From positions 86,244 to 150,243 of the forward strand of contig NZ_AUMO01000023.1 of the NCBI RefSeq assembly GCF_000430725.1: a DNA stretch of 64,000 bases. Reading direction: 5' to 3'. The stretch comes from Azohydromonas australica DSM 1124. Lineage in GTDB: Bacteria; Pseudomonadota; Gammaproteobacteria; Burkholderiales; Burkholderiaceae_C. Positions 17,105 to 26,082 of this stretch are shown in pieces (positions within the stretch are counted from its first letter, which is position 1; the number at the start of each line of letters is the position of its first letter). A program made the position numbers and the translations under genes. Below the pieces are notes generated by a model that was not told the origin of the DNA, did no database searches, and worked only from the letters and a program-made list of their open reading frames with translations.

Positions 17105-18996
17105 GCCCGCACCTCGCCCTTCTTTTCGGCCTCCGGCCACAGCCAGAACGCGGCCACCAGCGCGGTGAGCAGCACCGCGCCCAGCGCCACCCACATCGCC
17201 TTGACCAGCACCGCGAAGCACAGCGCCGTCAGCGCCAGCGCGGCCAGCAGCGGCATGAGCGTGTCTTCGGGCATCTTGGAGATCGCCCGCACGCGCGCGT
17301 CGAGCCCGCTGGTGGCCAGCGTCAGCCGGCCTTGCGACAGGATGCGCTCGCCCCCGGGGTCATGCTCCTCCTCGTGCGCGTCCCACAGCGGGTGGCGGCT
17401 CGTCACGGTGGGAATGTGCACCGAGCCGTAGTGCGCCGGCGGCGACTCGGTGGACCACTCCAGCGAATCGGCTTTCCAGGGATTCTTGCCGGCCGGCAGC
17501 CCGCGGTGGCGGCTGACGATGCAGTTGACCAGCGTCACCAGCAGCCCCGCGGCGAACAGGAAGGCGCCCAGCGTCACGAGCAGGTTGTTGGTGTCCCAGC
17601 CCATCGAGCCCGGATACGTGTAGATGCGCCGCGGCATGCCCGCCAGGCCCAGCAGGTGCATGGGAAAGAAGCCCAGGTTAAAGCCCGTGAACATCAGCCA
17701 GAAGCTCCAGCGCCCGGTGCGCTCGTCGAGCAGCCGCCCGGTCATCTTGGGCACCCAGTGGTAGAGCGCGCCCACCACCGGGAAGACGTTGGCGCCAATG
17801 AGCACGTAATGCAGGTGCGCCACGACGAAGTAGGTGTCGGTGAGCTGCCAGTCGAAGGGGATCAGCGCCGTGACCACGCCGTTGAGACCGCCAATGACGA
17901 AGAGGGCGATGAAGCCGATGACGAAGCGCAGCGCCGTCGTCATCACCGGGCGTCCGAGCCACAGCGTGGCGATCCAGGCGAAGACCTGCACGGTGCTGAA
18001 GACGGAGATCGTCATGCTCGCCGCGGCGAAGAAGCTCATGGAGAGCTGGTTCATGCCGGTGGCGAACATGTGGTGCACCCACACGCCCATGCCCACCACG
18101 CCGGTGAGCACCGTGGCCAGAGCCACCCAGGTGTAGCCCACAATGGGCCGGCGCGCGTACACCGGGATCATCATCGAGATCATCCCGGTGGCGGGCAGGA
18201 AGATGATGTAGACCCACGGGTGGCCGAAGAACCAGAACAGGTGCTGCCACAGGAAGGCCGAGCCGCCGTGCGTGGTGTCGAAGAAGTGCATGCCCCAGTT
18301 GCGGTCGAGCAGCAGCATCACGCACGCGGCCGTGAGCGAAGGCAGCGCCAGCACCGACAGCACCGAGATCGTGCCGGTGGAGTACATGAACAGCGGCATG
18401 CGGCTCACCGCCATGCCCGGCGCGCGCAGCCGCCAGATCGTCACCAGGAAGTTGATGGCCCCGGCCGTCTGCGAGATCGTCAGGAAGATCAGCGCAATGG
18501 CGTAATAGTCCATGTGCAGCCCGGGCGAGTACTTGTCGTTGGTGTAGGGCACGTACGCGAACCAGCCGCCGTGCGGCGCCTGCCCGATGAGGATGCTGGT
18601 GTAGAGGAAGATGCCCGACAGCAGGAAGGCCCAGTAGCTGAAGGCGTTGAGCCGCGGCAGCGCCATGTCGCGCGCGCCTAGCATCAGCGGGATGAGGTAG
18701 TTGCCAAAGCCCGAAAGAATCGGCGCGGCGTACCAGAAGATCATCGTCACGCCGTGCATCGTGAAGATCTGGTCGTAGGCCTCGGGCGGCAGCAGCCGCA
18801 GCTCCGACTGCGCCAGTTGCAGGCGCATCAACAGCGCCTCCCCCCCGCCTAGCAGAAGAAACACCAGTGCCGTGACGATGTAGCGCTTGCCTACCGTCTT
18901 GTGGTCCACCGTGGCCAACAGGCCCCACAGCGTCTTGGGCGTGGACCACAGCGCATCGAGCGTCTGCTCCACCGTCGGCCTGGATACTGTCGGCAT
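17101..18996 (-). CDS. coxA: Non-canonical cytochrome c oxidase subunit I
   Basis: The protein has 631 residues: twelve core transmembrane helices plus a C-terminal extension with about two more (580-620). All redox ligands are present: His81 and His396 (low-spin heme), His394 (high-spin heme), and His259, His308 and His309 (CuB), with Tyr263 placed for the His-Tyr cross-link. The D-channel entrance Asp110 and Asn117 are kept. Two key residues differ from classical A-type oxidases: the Glu of GHPEVY is Trp261 (GHPWVY), without the compensating YS pair of A2 enzymes, and the K-channel Lys (GVKVFSW) is Gln337 (TVQVFAW). It should reduce O2, but proton pumping may be altered. First gene of the ten-gene operon. 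Confidence 0.93.
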   Translation of the reverse strand: MPTVSRPTVEQTLDALWSTPKTLWGLLATVDHKTVGKRYIVTALVFLLLGGGEALLMRLQLAQSELRLLPPEAYDQIFTMHGVTMIFWYAAPILSGFGNYLIPLMLGARDMALPRLNAFSYWAFLLSGIFLYTSILIGQAPHGGWFAYVPYTNDKYSPGLHMDYYAIALIFLTISQTAGAINFLVTIWRLRAPGMAVSRMPLFMYSTGTISVLSVLALPSLTAACVMLLLDRNWGMHFFDTTHGGSAFLWQHLFWFFGHPWVYIIFLPATGMISMMIPVYARRPIVGYTWVALATVLTGVVGMGVWVHHMFATGMNQLSMSFFAAASMTISVFSTVQVFAWIATLWLGRPVMTTALRFVIGFIALFVIGGLNGVVTALIPFDWQLTDTYFVVAHLHYVLIGANVFPVVGALYHWVPKMTGRLLDERTGRWSFWLMFTGFNLGFFPMHLLGLAGMPRRIYTYPGSMGWDTNNLLVTLGAFLFAAGLLVTLVNCIVSRHRGLPAGKNPWKADSLEWSTESPPAHYGSVHIPTVTSRHPLWDAHEEEHDPGGERILSQGRLTLATSGLDARVRAISKMPEDTLMPLLAALALTALCFAVLVKAMWVALGAVLLTALVAAFWLWPEAEKKGEVRA

Positions 18997-19356
18997 GATG
19001 GGTTTGGACAAATGTTTTAAAGAGCAATTGCAATCAGCGTTCCCCGTCGGTGCTCGCTGGCGGCCTTTGCGATGCAGCAACGGCGTGCATCGTCTCGGCT
19101 TGCAAGCCGTGTCATATTTGCACCAATGTTTTCAAACCGCCGTGCAGCTTCGGAAGACGTGCACGATGCGAAACGCCATGGCGCGCCGTGCAATGCGGCG
19201 GTGGGGCGTCCGCCCGTGCCGGACCCGTGCGGTACGGCCGCACTGCCGCCGAACGACCGCACAAAATGGCCGGCCCGCGTCCCATCAGGGAGGCGGGCTC
19301 CGGCCAATTGCCAGCGCCCGCGCACGGAGCAGGCGGGCGTCGGCGGTGAAGCGGGC
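18997..19356. promoter_or_regulatory. Promoter region of the oxidase/XoxF operon, with palindrome
   Basis: This 360-base gene-free region lies upstream of coxA and downstream of the copper-protein gene and must hold the operon promoter. It contains a perfect 14-base palindrome, CGGCTTGCAAGCCG, at 19096-19109, about 100 bases before the coxA start, and a smaller one, GCAATTGC, at 19022-19029. The region is locally AT-richer than its neighbours. No confident -35/-10 or sigma-54 element could be placed. The palindrome is a candidate operator only. Confidence 0.4.
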
Positions 19357-19692
19357 TTACGCGGCCGCGGCCATGCGCCGGCACTCCTCGGCGCAGCGGC
19401 GGCACGCCTGTGCACAGGCCTGGCAGTGGTCGTGCTGGTGCTTGGCGCACTCGTCACCGCAGGCCTGGCACACGTCGGCGCACTGGCGGCAGATCTGGGC
19501 CGCGAACCGGCTGTCGCGCGACATGTAGCCGGCGGCCAGGCGGCAGATGGCGGCGCAGTCCATGTCCAGGGCAATGCAGCCGGCCATCATCTGCACGTCC
19601 TGCTCCTGCAGGCAGGCGCTGGCGCAGTGGTCACAGGCGTCGGCGCAGTCGTTGCAAGCCTGGACGCAGGATTGGTACTTTTCGTGGGCCAT
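19357..19692 (-). CDS. Cys-rich four-helix-bundle copper-binding protein
   Basis: The 111-residue protein has 19 cysteines in CxxxC/CxxC spacing along amphipathic helices, matching the DUF326/Csp copper-storage family. In Csp proteins the bundle core is lined by Cys thiolates that bind many Cu(I) ions. No export signal is visible, so this is a cytosolic Csp3-like form. A good ribosome site (CAGGAG) precedes the ATG. Homology to the opposite-strand copper ATPase begins only about 15 bases upstream of this start, so the gene's own promoter may be truncated or lie inside the ATPase fragment. Its job here may be to supply or buffer copper for the oxidase. Confidence 0.9.
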   Translation of the reverse strand: MAHEKYQSCVQACNDCADACDHCASACLQEQDVQMMAGCIALDMDCAAICRLAAGYMSRDSRFAAQICRQCADVCQACGDECAKHQHDHCQACAQACRRCAEECRRMAAAA

Positions 19693-19706
19693 GACGGGTC
19701 TCCTGA

Positions 19707-21113
19707 AAGCGCCCCGGCGAGCGCATCCCGATGGACGGCCAGGTGCTCGAAGGCGCGAGCCAGGTGGACGAGTCGCTGATCACCGGCGAGAGCCTGCCCG
19801 TGGCGCGCCACGAGGGCGACCGGGTCACCGACGGCGCGGTCAACGGCGAGGGCCTGCTGCTGGTGCGCACCACGGCGCTGGGCGCGGAATCGACGCTGGC
19901 CCGCATCATCCGGCTGGTGGAGTCGGCCCAGGCGCGCAAGGCGCCGATCCAGCGCCTGGTGGACCGCGTCAGCGCCGTGTTCGTCCCCGCCGTCATCGCC
20001 ATCGCGCTGGTCACGGCGCTGGCCTGGGGCTTCACCGTCGGCGACTGGCAGGCGGCGATCCTCAACGCCGTGGCGGTGCTCGTGATCGCCTGCCCCTGCG
20101 CGCTGGGCTTGGCCACGCCCACGGCGCTGATGGCCGGCACCGGCGCGGCCGCGCGCCACGGCATCCTGATCAAGGACGCCGAGACCCTGGAGGTGGCGCA
20201 CGCGGTGCGCACCGTGGCCTTTGACAAGACCGGCACGCTCACCAAAGGCAAGCCCGAGCTGGTGGCGCACGAGGCGGCCGATGGCGACGCGCGCCGGCTG
20301 CTGGCGCTCAGCGAGCACCCGCTGGCGTACGCAGTGACGGCCGCGGCCGAGCGTGAAGGCTTGGCCGTGCCCGCCGCCACACAGGTGCGCGCCGTCTCCG
20401 GCCGCGGCATGGCCGCCAGCGCGGATGGTCGCGAGCTGCGCCTGGGCAGTGGACGATTCATGCAGGAGCTGAAGGTGGACGCCGCGGCGCTGGCCGCAGA
20501 GGGCCGTACCGTGTCCTGGCTGGCCGACGTGACCGACGGCCCCCGGCTGGTCGGGCTGCTGGCCTTTGGAGACCGGCCCAAGGCGACGGCGCGCGGTGCG
20601 ATCCAGGCGCTGCACGCTTTGGGCGTGCGCACCGTGCTGGTCAGCGGCGACAACGCCGGCAGCGCGCAGGCCGCGGCGCGCGCGCTGGGCATCGAGGAGG
20701 TGCGGGCCGAAGTGCTGCCCGAGCACAAGGCGCAGATCGTCGGCGAGCTGCAACAAGCCGGGAGGCGCGTGGCGATGGTCGGCGACGGCATCAACGACGC
20801 ACCGGCGCTGGCCGCCGCGGATGTGGGCATCGCCATGGGCACGGGCACCGACGTGGCCATGCACGCGGCGGGCATCACGCTCATGCGCGGCAACCCCGCG
20901 CTGGTGGCCGATGCGCTCGACATCTCGCGCCGCACCTACGCCAAGATCCGCCAGAACCTGTTCTGGGCCTTCGTCTACAACGTGGTGGGCATCCCACTGG
21001 CAGCGCTGGGGTTGCTCAACCCCGTGGTGGCCGGCGCGGCGATGGCCTTCAGCAGCATCAGCGTGGTGACCAACGCGCTGACGCTGCGGCGCTGGAAGGG
21101 CAGCGCACGTTGA
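19707..21113 (+). pseudogene. copA: 5'-truncated copper-transporting P-type ATPase (CopA)
   Basis: The frame is open from a stop at 19704-19706 and reads RPGERIP, the middle of the actuator domain, so homology begins abruptly inside the gene. Counting from Met at 19731 it retains TGES (18-21), CPC in the metal-transport helix (121-123), DKTGT (165-169), the SEHPLA nucleotide-domain motif, [10 protein letters not shown] and the two last helices. The N-terminal metal-binding domain, the first transmembrane helices and half of the actuator domain are missing; intact CopA has about 750-800 residues. The remaining 460 codons are undamaged, so the truncation is probably recent or the fragment is expressed. 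It should not transport copper alone. Confidence 0.82.
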
Positions 21114-21171
21114 CGCAACCGCGGCGCGAAGGTACGGCCGTTGCCTGAGCCTGGCCAAGGCGGAGACTTCC

Positions 21172-22101
21172 ATGGCCCACACGCACCACCACGGCAGCGA
21201 CAACGAGCGCGCGCTCAAGGCCACGCTGCTGCTGACCACGGGATTTCTCGTGGCGGAAGTCGTCGGCGGCTTGCTAGCCGACAGCCTGGCGCTGCTGTCC
21301 GACGCGGCGCACATGTTCACCGACACGGCGGCGCTGGCCATCGCGCTGGCGGCCACGCGCGTCGCCCGGCGGGCGGCCGATGCGCGCCGCACCTTCGGCT
21401 ACCACCGCTTCGAGATCCTGGCCGCGGCCTTCAACGCCGTGCTGCTGATCGTGGCCGCGGCCTACATCCTGTGGGAGGCGTGGCAGCGCCTGCACGCGCC
21501 GGCGGCGGTGGAGTCGGGCCTGATGCTGTGGATCGCCGTGGCCGGCCTGGCAGTCAACCTCATCGGCATGCGGCTGCTCTCGGGCGGCAAGGAGTCGAAC
21601 CTCAACGTCAAGGGCGCGTACCTGGAGGTGTGGAGCGACATGCTGGGCTCGCTGGGCGTGATCGCCGGCGCGCTCGTGATCCGCTTCACCGGCTGGGCCT
21701 GGGTGGATTCGGTGGTGGCGGTGGCCATCGCGCTGTGGGTGCTGCCGCGCACCGGGCAACTGTTGCGCGAGAGCCTGAATGTGCTGCTCGAAGGCGTGCC
21801 CGAAGGGCTGGACCTGGGCGAGATCGAACAGGGCTTGCGCGGCATGGAGGGCGTGGCCGACGTGCATGACCTGCACGTGTGGTCGATCGCCAGCGGCAAG
21901 GCCAGCCTGAGCGTGCACGTGGTGTGCACGCCGATGGCGCAGGACGGTTTCGCGCTGATGCACCGCGTGCGCGAGCTGGCTGCGCGGCGCTGGGGCCTGC
22001 ACCATGCCACGGTTCAGGTGGAGCAGGAGCCCTGCGAGCAGGCCGACGCGCCGCATGCGTATGGTCCGACCACCGACGTCCACGCAGGCCACGCGCACTG
22101 A
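21172..22101 (+). CDS. CDF-family metal cation exporter
   Basis: The 309-residue protein has six helices. The Asp/His metal sites of cation diffusion facilitators are visible in helix 2 (SLALLSDAAHMFTD) and helix 5 (EVWSDMLGSLGV). It has His-rich ends (THHHGSDNE at the start, HAGHAH at the end) and a cytoplasmic C-terminal domain (about 205-290). CDF proteins exchange Zn2+, Co2+ or similar ions for protons across the inner membrane; the CzcD-like subgroup is the best guess. It follows the copper ATPase remnant on the same strand. Confidence 0.9.
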   Translation: MAHTHHHGSDNERALKATLLLTTGFLVAEVVGGLLADSLALLSDAAHMFTDTAALAIALAATRVARRAADARRTFGYHRFEILAAAFNAVLLIVAAAYILWEAWQRLHAPAAVESGLMLWIAVAGLAVNLIGMRLLSGGKESNLNVKGAYLEVWSDMLGSLGVIAGALVIRFTGWAWVDSVVAVAIALWVLPRTGQLLRESLNVLLEGVPEGLDLGEIEQGLRGMEGVADVHDLHVWSIASGKASLSVHVVCTPMAQDGFALMHRVRELAARRWGLHHATVQVEQEPCEQADAPHAYGPTTDVHAGHAH

Positions 22102-22217
22102 GCAGGAGGAACGCACGGGCCGCACGCCCTGACTTCCATCGAGCCCGCGCCGGGCCAAAGCTGCCCGTCCCGGCCCCCTGAGGCTCAGGCGCGCGGCGAT
22201 ACTCGACGGCCCGGCCG

Positions 22218-22541
22218 CTACACGCCCCAGACGATCGGATGATGGGCGGTTTCGGCGCGCTTCATCATGTCCAGCAGCGGCCACACACGCTGGCGCAGGC
22301 CGACACCCTCGTGCACCGGCAAGCGGTGCCCTTCGGCGGCGGCCTCGGCCTGCGCCCTGGCCTGTTCAGCCTCTTCCACGAGCACCGCCTGCTCCAGCGC
22401 GGCGCGCAGCGCCGGCATGTCCGCGACTTCGAAAATTCCCTGGGGCGCCGGCTCGCGCCCCAACAGCCGCAGTAACTGGTCGCCGTTCGGGCCGAGCATC
22501 ACCACGTCGCCGGCCGCTTTGGACTTGAACTTGTAGAGCAT
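22218..22541 (-). CDS. DUF1840 protein
   Basis: The 107-residue soluble protein starts MLYKFKSKAAGDVVMLGPNGDQLLRLLG, the conserved opening of the DUF1840 family, and ends with PLLDMMKRAETAHHPIVWGV, also family-like. The start is chosen because the homology begins exactly there. It is small and without known function, common in Burkholderiales as a stand-alone housekeeping gene. No operon partner is evident. Confidence 0.82.
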   Translation of the reverse strand: MLYKFKSKAAGDVVMLGPNGDQLLRLLGREPAPQGIFEVADMPALRAALEQAVLVEEAEQARAQAEAAAEGHRLPVHEGVGLRQRVWPLLDMMKRAETAHHPIVWGV

Positions 22542-22625
22542 GGTCTGGCCTGTCGTCGAGTTGGAATGGATCCTGGCATGCGCCCAGGCGGCGCTGACCG
22601 CGCTTGGGCGCATCCGCAGCGGACA

Positions 22626-22955
22626 TCAGCGCTGCTGCGTACCGTGGCCAGGTGCCGACGCCGGGGTCGTGACGGCGCCCGCCTGCGTACCGGCCTTTGC
22701 CGGCTTGTCGACGACGGCATGCTCCTGCGCAGCGGCCCGGGCCACCGGCGGCTTGCCTGCCTTGTTGCCGCCGGCTGGCGTGCCGGACGCCACCGACTGT
22801 GCCGGCACCGCGGCAGCCGGACCCGGGGTAGACCGAGCAAGGCCCGGGCTACTCTGTGCCACGGCAATCGGAACCAGGAAAGCAGCCAGGCTCAGCCCGC
22901 TGAGCCAGCGCACTAGCGGCTTCGGGCACGCAGGGCGATCGGTGTTAACAGTCAT
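22626..22955 (-). CDS. Small secreted Ala/Pro/Gly-rich protein
   Basis: The 109-residue protein has a signal peptide (hydrophobic core about 15-30, cleavage near AVAQSS), followed by a low-complexity Ala/Pro/Gly/Lys-rich mature part without cysteines or a recognisable domain. It is accepted as real because of a very strong ribosome binding site (AAAGGAGA, seven bases before ATG). No function can be assigned. Confidence 0.6.
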   Translation of the reverse strand: MTVNTDRPACPKPLVRWLSGLSLAAFLVPIAVAQSSPGLARSTPGPAAAVPAQSVASGTPAGGNKAGKPPVARAAAQEHAVVDKPAKAGTQAGAVTTPASAPGHGTQQR

Positions 22956-23286
22956 GGCAAGGTCTCCTTTATGTGCGGGCCCTCGGCGGTTGCGCGGTGC
23001 ATGGCCGGGGCACGTTGCAAGCGAATCAAGGCAAGCGGGACACCCATGAGCCTCGCCTCGGCAGCGTCAGCGCCGCCCGAGGTGGTTCTTGACGATCAAC
23101 TTGATGGCGGCATCAGCGCCTGGCGGTGATGCGGCCGTCAGTGGCTTGCGGAGCCAGGACCCACATGCGTCCAGACAGTGAACCATCCCGCGGCTCATGT
23201 GCATTTGTACAAATTAACTGCAAGGAATGCCAACAGGCTCACAGGGCAGCCCGCTGCCCGGCCAGCGCTAGGGCTTGGCAACCGGC
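22956..23286. other. Intergenic region with AT-rich palindrome
   Basis: This 331-base stretch has no recognised gene. It contains a perfect 12-base palindrome, ATTTGTACAAAT, at 23203-23214, in a short AT-rich patch that stands out from the GC-rich surroundings; this could be an operator or promoter for the small secreted protein gene. Nothing else was seen. Confidence 0.35.
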
Positions 23287-24627
23287 TCAGCCTGCCGTCG
23301 GCCGAGCTCCTGTAGCGTCCGCAGCGTCAAGCTGCGATGCCAGCGTACACGCCCGTGCTAGCAGGCCCTCGCGCCGCAGCGGTGATTCGACGGTGCGCGC
23401 CATGGCATCCGCGACCAACACCAGGCGGCGCTGCAGCGCCTGCCGGCGCGAGGGCTCTGCCGTGCAGGCAGCCAGCGTTTCGAGCGTGTGCAGCAGACGC
23501 GTGAAGACCTCGACGTCACCGCGCGCGTGCTCAGTGATGGCATCCAAGGCCAGCGCCGCCAGGGCCTCGAAATCCGGCCCGCGGGCCACCACGCGCAACC
23601 CTTGCTCGTCGCTGCGGTACGGCGACGGTGCATGGCGCCCCACCAAGCGCACCAGCAGCGCGCACAGGTGATCGATGCACATCACCGCCGTGGTGGGGTC
23701 GTTGATGCCGGGCGACAGGGCCTTGAGCGCCACGTCCACGATCTGCTGCACGCCATAGGGCGCGTCCTGGTGCACGGTGCGCTGCGGCTGCAGGGAAAAC
23801 AGCCGGCACAGCGCGCGGGCATCGGTGGCGTCGAGCGGCTCGGTGCCGCTGACCTGCGCCAGCGGCCGATCCTGGATCACGAAGTCGCCGATGCAGTGGG
23901 CCAGTTGCACCACGCGTTGGCGCTTCACGGCGAAATCAAGCAACCCGGCATCGTCCACGCCCACCAGATAGCCTGTTGCGGGCGCCGCGACCTCGCACCA
24001 GCGCTGCGGCAGCCTCCCCTGCCAAGCTTCTTCTGCGGGCAGATCCTTGCCCACTGCCTGCGGAAACAGCCGGTCGATGGCCTGGATGGTGTCGCCCGCG
24101 ATGCGCTCCAGGATGGAGGACACCTGGATCGCCGTGGCCACGTGGTGGATGAAGTAGATCAGCATCGCCACGCCGAATAGCGCCAGCACCACGCCGCCCA
24201 TCACCGCCAGCGAGGGTAGGAAACCGGGACCGTCGTCGTCGCTGCGCACCGTGCGCAGCACCACCAGGCAGTAGGCGAAGATGCCCACGAACACGCCCAG
24301 CACCAGTTGCGTCGGGCGGTCGCTCATGAAGTTGCGCAGCACCCGCGGTGAGTACTGGCTCGACGCCAACGACAGCGCCACGAGCGTCATCGAGAACACC
24401 ACGCCGGCCACCGTGACCATCGACGTGGCGATGGCCGAGAGCATGCTGCGCGCGCCGTCGGTGCCGGCCCCGAACAGGCGCGGCCAGCGCGCTGCGAGGT
24501 CGGCCTCGACCCAGCCGTGCGACTCCACCAGCAGCACTGCCAAGGCCATGCAGCCGGCCACGACCAGCGTCGGCACGAACCACAGGCTCGCCTGCAGGCG
24601 CAGCCACAGCTCTCGGATCGGACTCAT
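23287..24627 (-). CDS. DUF2254 membrane protein
   Basis: The 446-residue protein has two N-terminal helices flanking a short periplasmic loop, then SMVTVAGVVFSMTLVALSLASSQYSPR, a signature of DUF2254, followed by two further helices (about 100-122 and 137-160). A long soluble C-terminal region contains the conserved ALSPGINDPTTA. The family is uncharacterised. The start MSPIRELW was chosen because the family's first helix begins there and upstream codons look non-coding. It probably belongs with the stress and membrane genes that follow. Confidence 0.85.
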   Translation of the reverse strand: MSPIRELWLRLQASLWFVPTLVVAGCMALAVLLVESHGWVEADLAARWPRLFGAGTDGARSMLSAIATSMVTVAGVVFSMTLVALSLASSQYSPRVLRNFMSDRPTQLVLGVFVGIFAYCLVVLRTVRSDDDGPGFLPSLAVMGGVVLALFGVAMLIYFIHHVATAIQVSSILERIAGDTIQAIDRLFPQAVGKDLPAEEAWQGRLPQRWCEVAAPATGYLVGVDDAGLLDFAVKRQRVVQLAHCIGDFVIQDRPLAQVSGTEPLDATDARALCRLFSLQPQRTVHQDAPYGVQQIVDVALKALSPGINDPTTAVMCIDHLCALLVRLVGRHAPSPYRSDEQGLRVVARGPDFEALAALALDAITEHARGDVEVFTRLLHTLETLAACTAEPSRRQALQRRLVLVADAMARTVESPLRREGLLARACTLASQLDAADATGARPTAG

Positions 24628-24822
24628 TGCGCGGCACCTGGGGCAACCCTTGCGCCCGCGGTATGCGCCTGGTCGGTCTTGACGTGCACGCCGGCCGCCC
24701 AGGACAAGACAAGCCCCCTGCGACCGGGGCCGGCCACTACGATGAGCGGCTGCGGCTTGCTGGACCAAGCCGGCGCCGCGTCGGCCTGTCCGATCAACGC
24801 GCTTCGTGCGGCGGACCGCGCG

Positions 24823-26082
24823 TCAAGGCAGGACCCTGAACGTGCTGATGCCGGGGAATTGGGCGGCTTCCTTTTGCAGCCCGATGACCTGCGACACCAG
24901 CGTCAACACTTGCATCGACTGGCTGCTGGCAGCCACGTAGTAGGTATGGCCGAGGTAGCTCAGCGACACGCTGTCGCCGGGTACTTGCCCCGGACCTTCA
25001 GCGCCAAGCCGTTGGATTTCGAAGATCCGGTTTCCGGGCTCCCCGGCAGTCGATATATCGCCAGGCTGCCCGGAACCTGGCAGTGCCTGCCTGCTCAAAC
25101 TGCCCAGATACTGAATCATGGCTTCCGTAGAGCGCAGCGTGATGATGGCGTTGCGCAACCCCCTCTGGCCTGCATCGGAGTGATCGGGAACTGTGTACAA
25201 CAGATCACGCGCCTCCTTGTCCAGCTTGTTCCCATACATGAACCCGGCCTGCCCGACATGACCACCTGTATCGTCCGGAATACCTACGCACGGCGGTGAG
25301 GCAGGTTGGCTGACCATGTCGAGAATGACCCTGCTGAACAGCAGATAGGGGCGATAATGGCGCGATTTTTCAGAGGATTGGTTATCCGACTCCTGCGGTT
25401 CGAAATAGATTTCCCCATCTTGGCTGCCTTTTATGGAGGAGAGCTCATCAACGCTCACGGCCGGACCGTAGGCCCTCTTCCTGGTTTCCATGCGCACCCT
25501 CAGGTCGCAAGCGCCCAACCTGTCCACCAGATGTTCGAACTCAGCAAGGGACGCCTGGGCGTGCGGATCGTTGGCATAGCGCCGCCGGGCAACGCCCTGT
25601 GCATCCACGATGAGCACGTCCTGCACAAAGAGCTTGAGGATCGTGACGGGCGACCAACCCTGGCGACGCAAATAGTAGCCAAAAATACCCGGTGGCACGG
25701 GGCTGAGAAAACCTCGCATGAATTCCCGGCTGTCCTGCACCGAAATATTGTAATTGGGTCTCTGCGGTGTGAAGTTCAGTCCAAGGGATTTTCCGGTTGA
25801 GGGGTCGAAAGGCAGGGTCAGATCGGCCGAAACCTGTCCAGCACCCAGCGGGCCGACCAGCTGATCCAAGCTGGTGAAATACAAAGGCTTGCCCTGCGCC
25901 GCACGGATGATGTTGAGCAACAGCACCCGATTCTGGCTGTCCTCCACGGCCCTATTGGCTTCCAGGGCCTGGTCCGCAATATTTCCGGGTGTCGCACACG
26001 CAGCCAGCGCCAGGGCCATGGCGAGCACTGCGCCAAGGCGAGTGGCCGACAAGCGCCTCATCGTGTCTTTGCTTGATTTCAT
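24823..26082 (-). CDS. Lipoprotein of unknown function with low GC
   Basis: The 419-residue protein has a clear lipobox (LALAACATP, Cys29). The mature part contains a segment near 45-75 (NRVLLLNIIRAAQGKPLYFT) and ends LQKEAAQFPGISTFRVLP; I do not recognise the family. Its base composition is clearly lower in GC than its neighbours, with codons rarely used nearby, which suggests recent acquisition. The start overlaps the mgtC-like stop by one base (TGATG), so both are cotranslated. Confidence 0.75.
   Translation of the reverse strand: MKSSKDTMRRLSATRLGAVLAMALALAACATPGNIADQALEANRAVEDSQNRVLLLNIIRAAQGKPLYFTSLDQLVGPLGAGQVSADLTLPFDPSTGKSLGLNFTPQRPNYNISVQDSREFMRGFLSPVPPGIFGYYLRRQGWSPVTILKLFVQDVLIVDAQGVARRRYANDPHAQASLAEFEHLVDRLGACDLRVRMETRKRAYGPAVSVDELSSIKGSQDGEIYFEPQESDNQSSEKSRHYRPYLLFSRVILDMVSQPASPPCVGIPDDTGGHVGQAGFMYGNKLDKEARDLLYTVPDHSDAGQRGLRNAIITLRSTEAMIQYLGSLSRQALPGSGQPGDISTAGEPGNRIFEIQRLGAEGPGQVPGDSVSLSYLGHTYYVAASSQSMQVLTLVSQVIGLQKEAAQFPGISTFRVLP

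Noticed and set aside
19080..19160. Possible sigma-54 promoter (TGACACGGCTTGCA) upstream of coxA
   Set aside because: The spacing between the GG- and GC-like elements is too short for a -24/-12 promoter, and the match is partly made by the palindrome.
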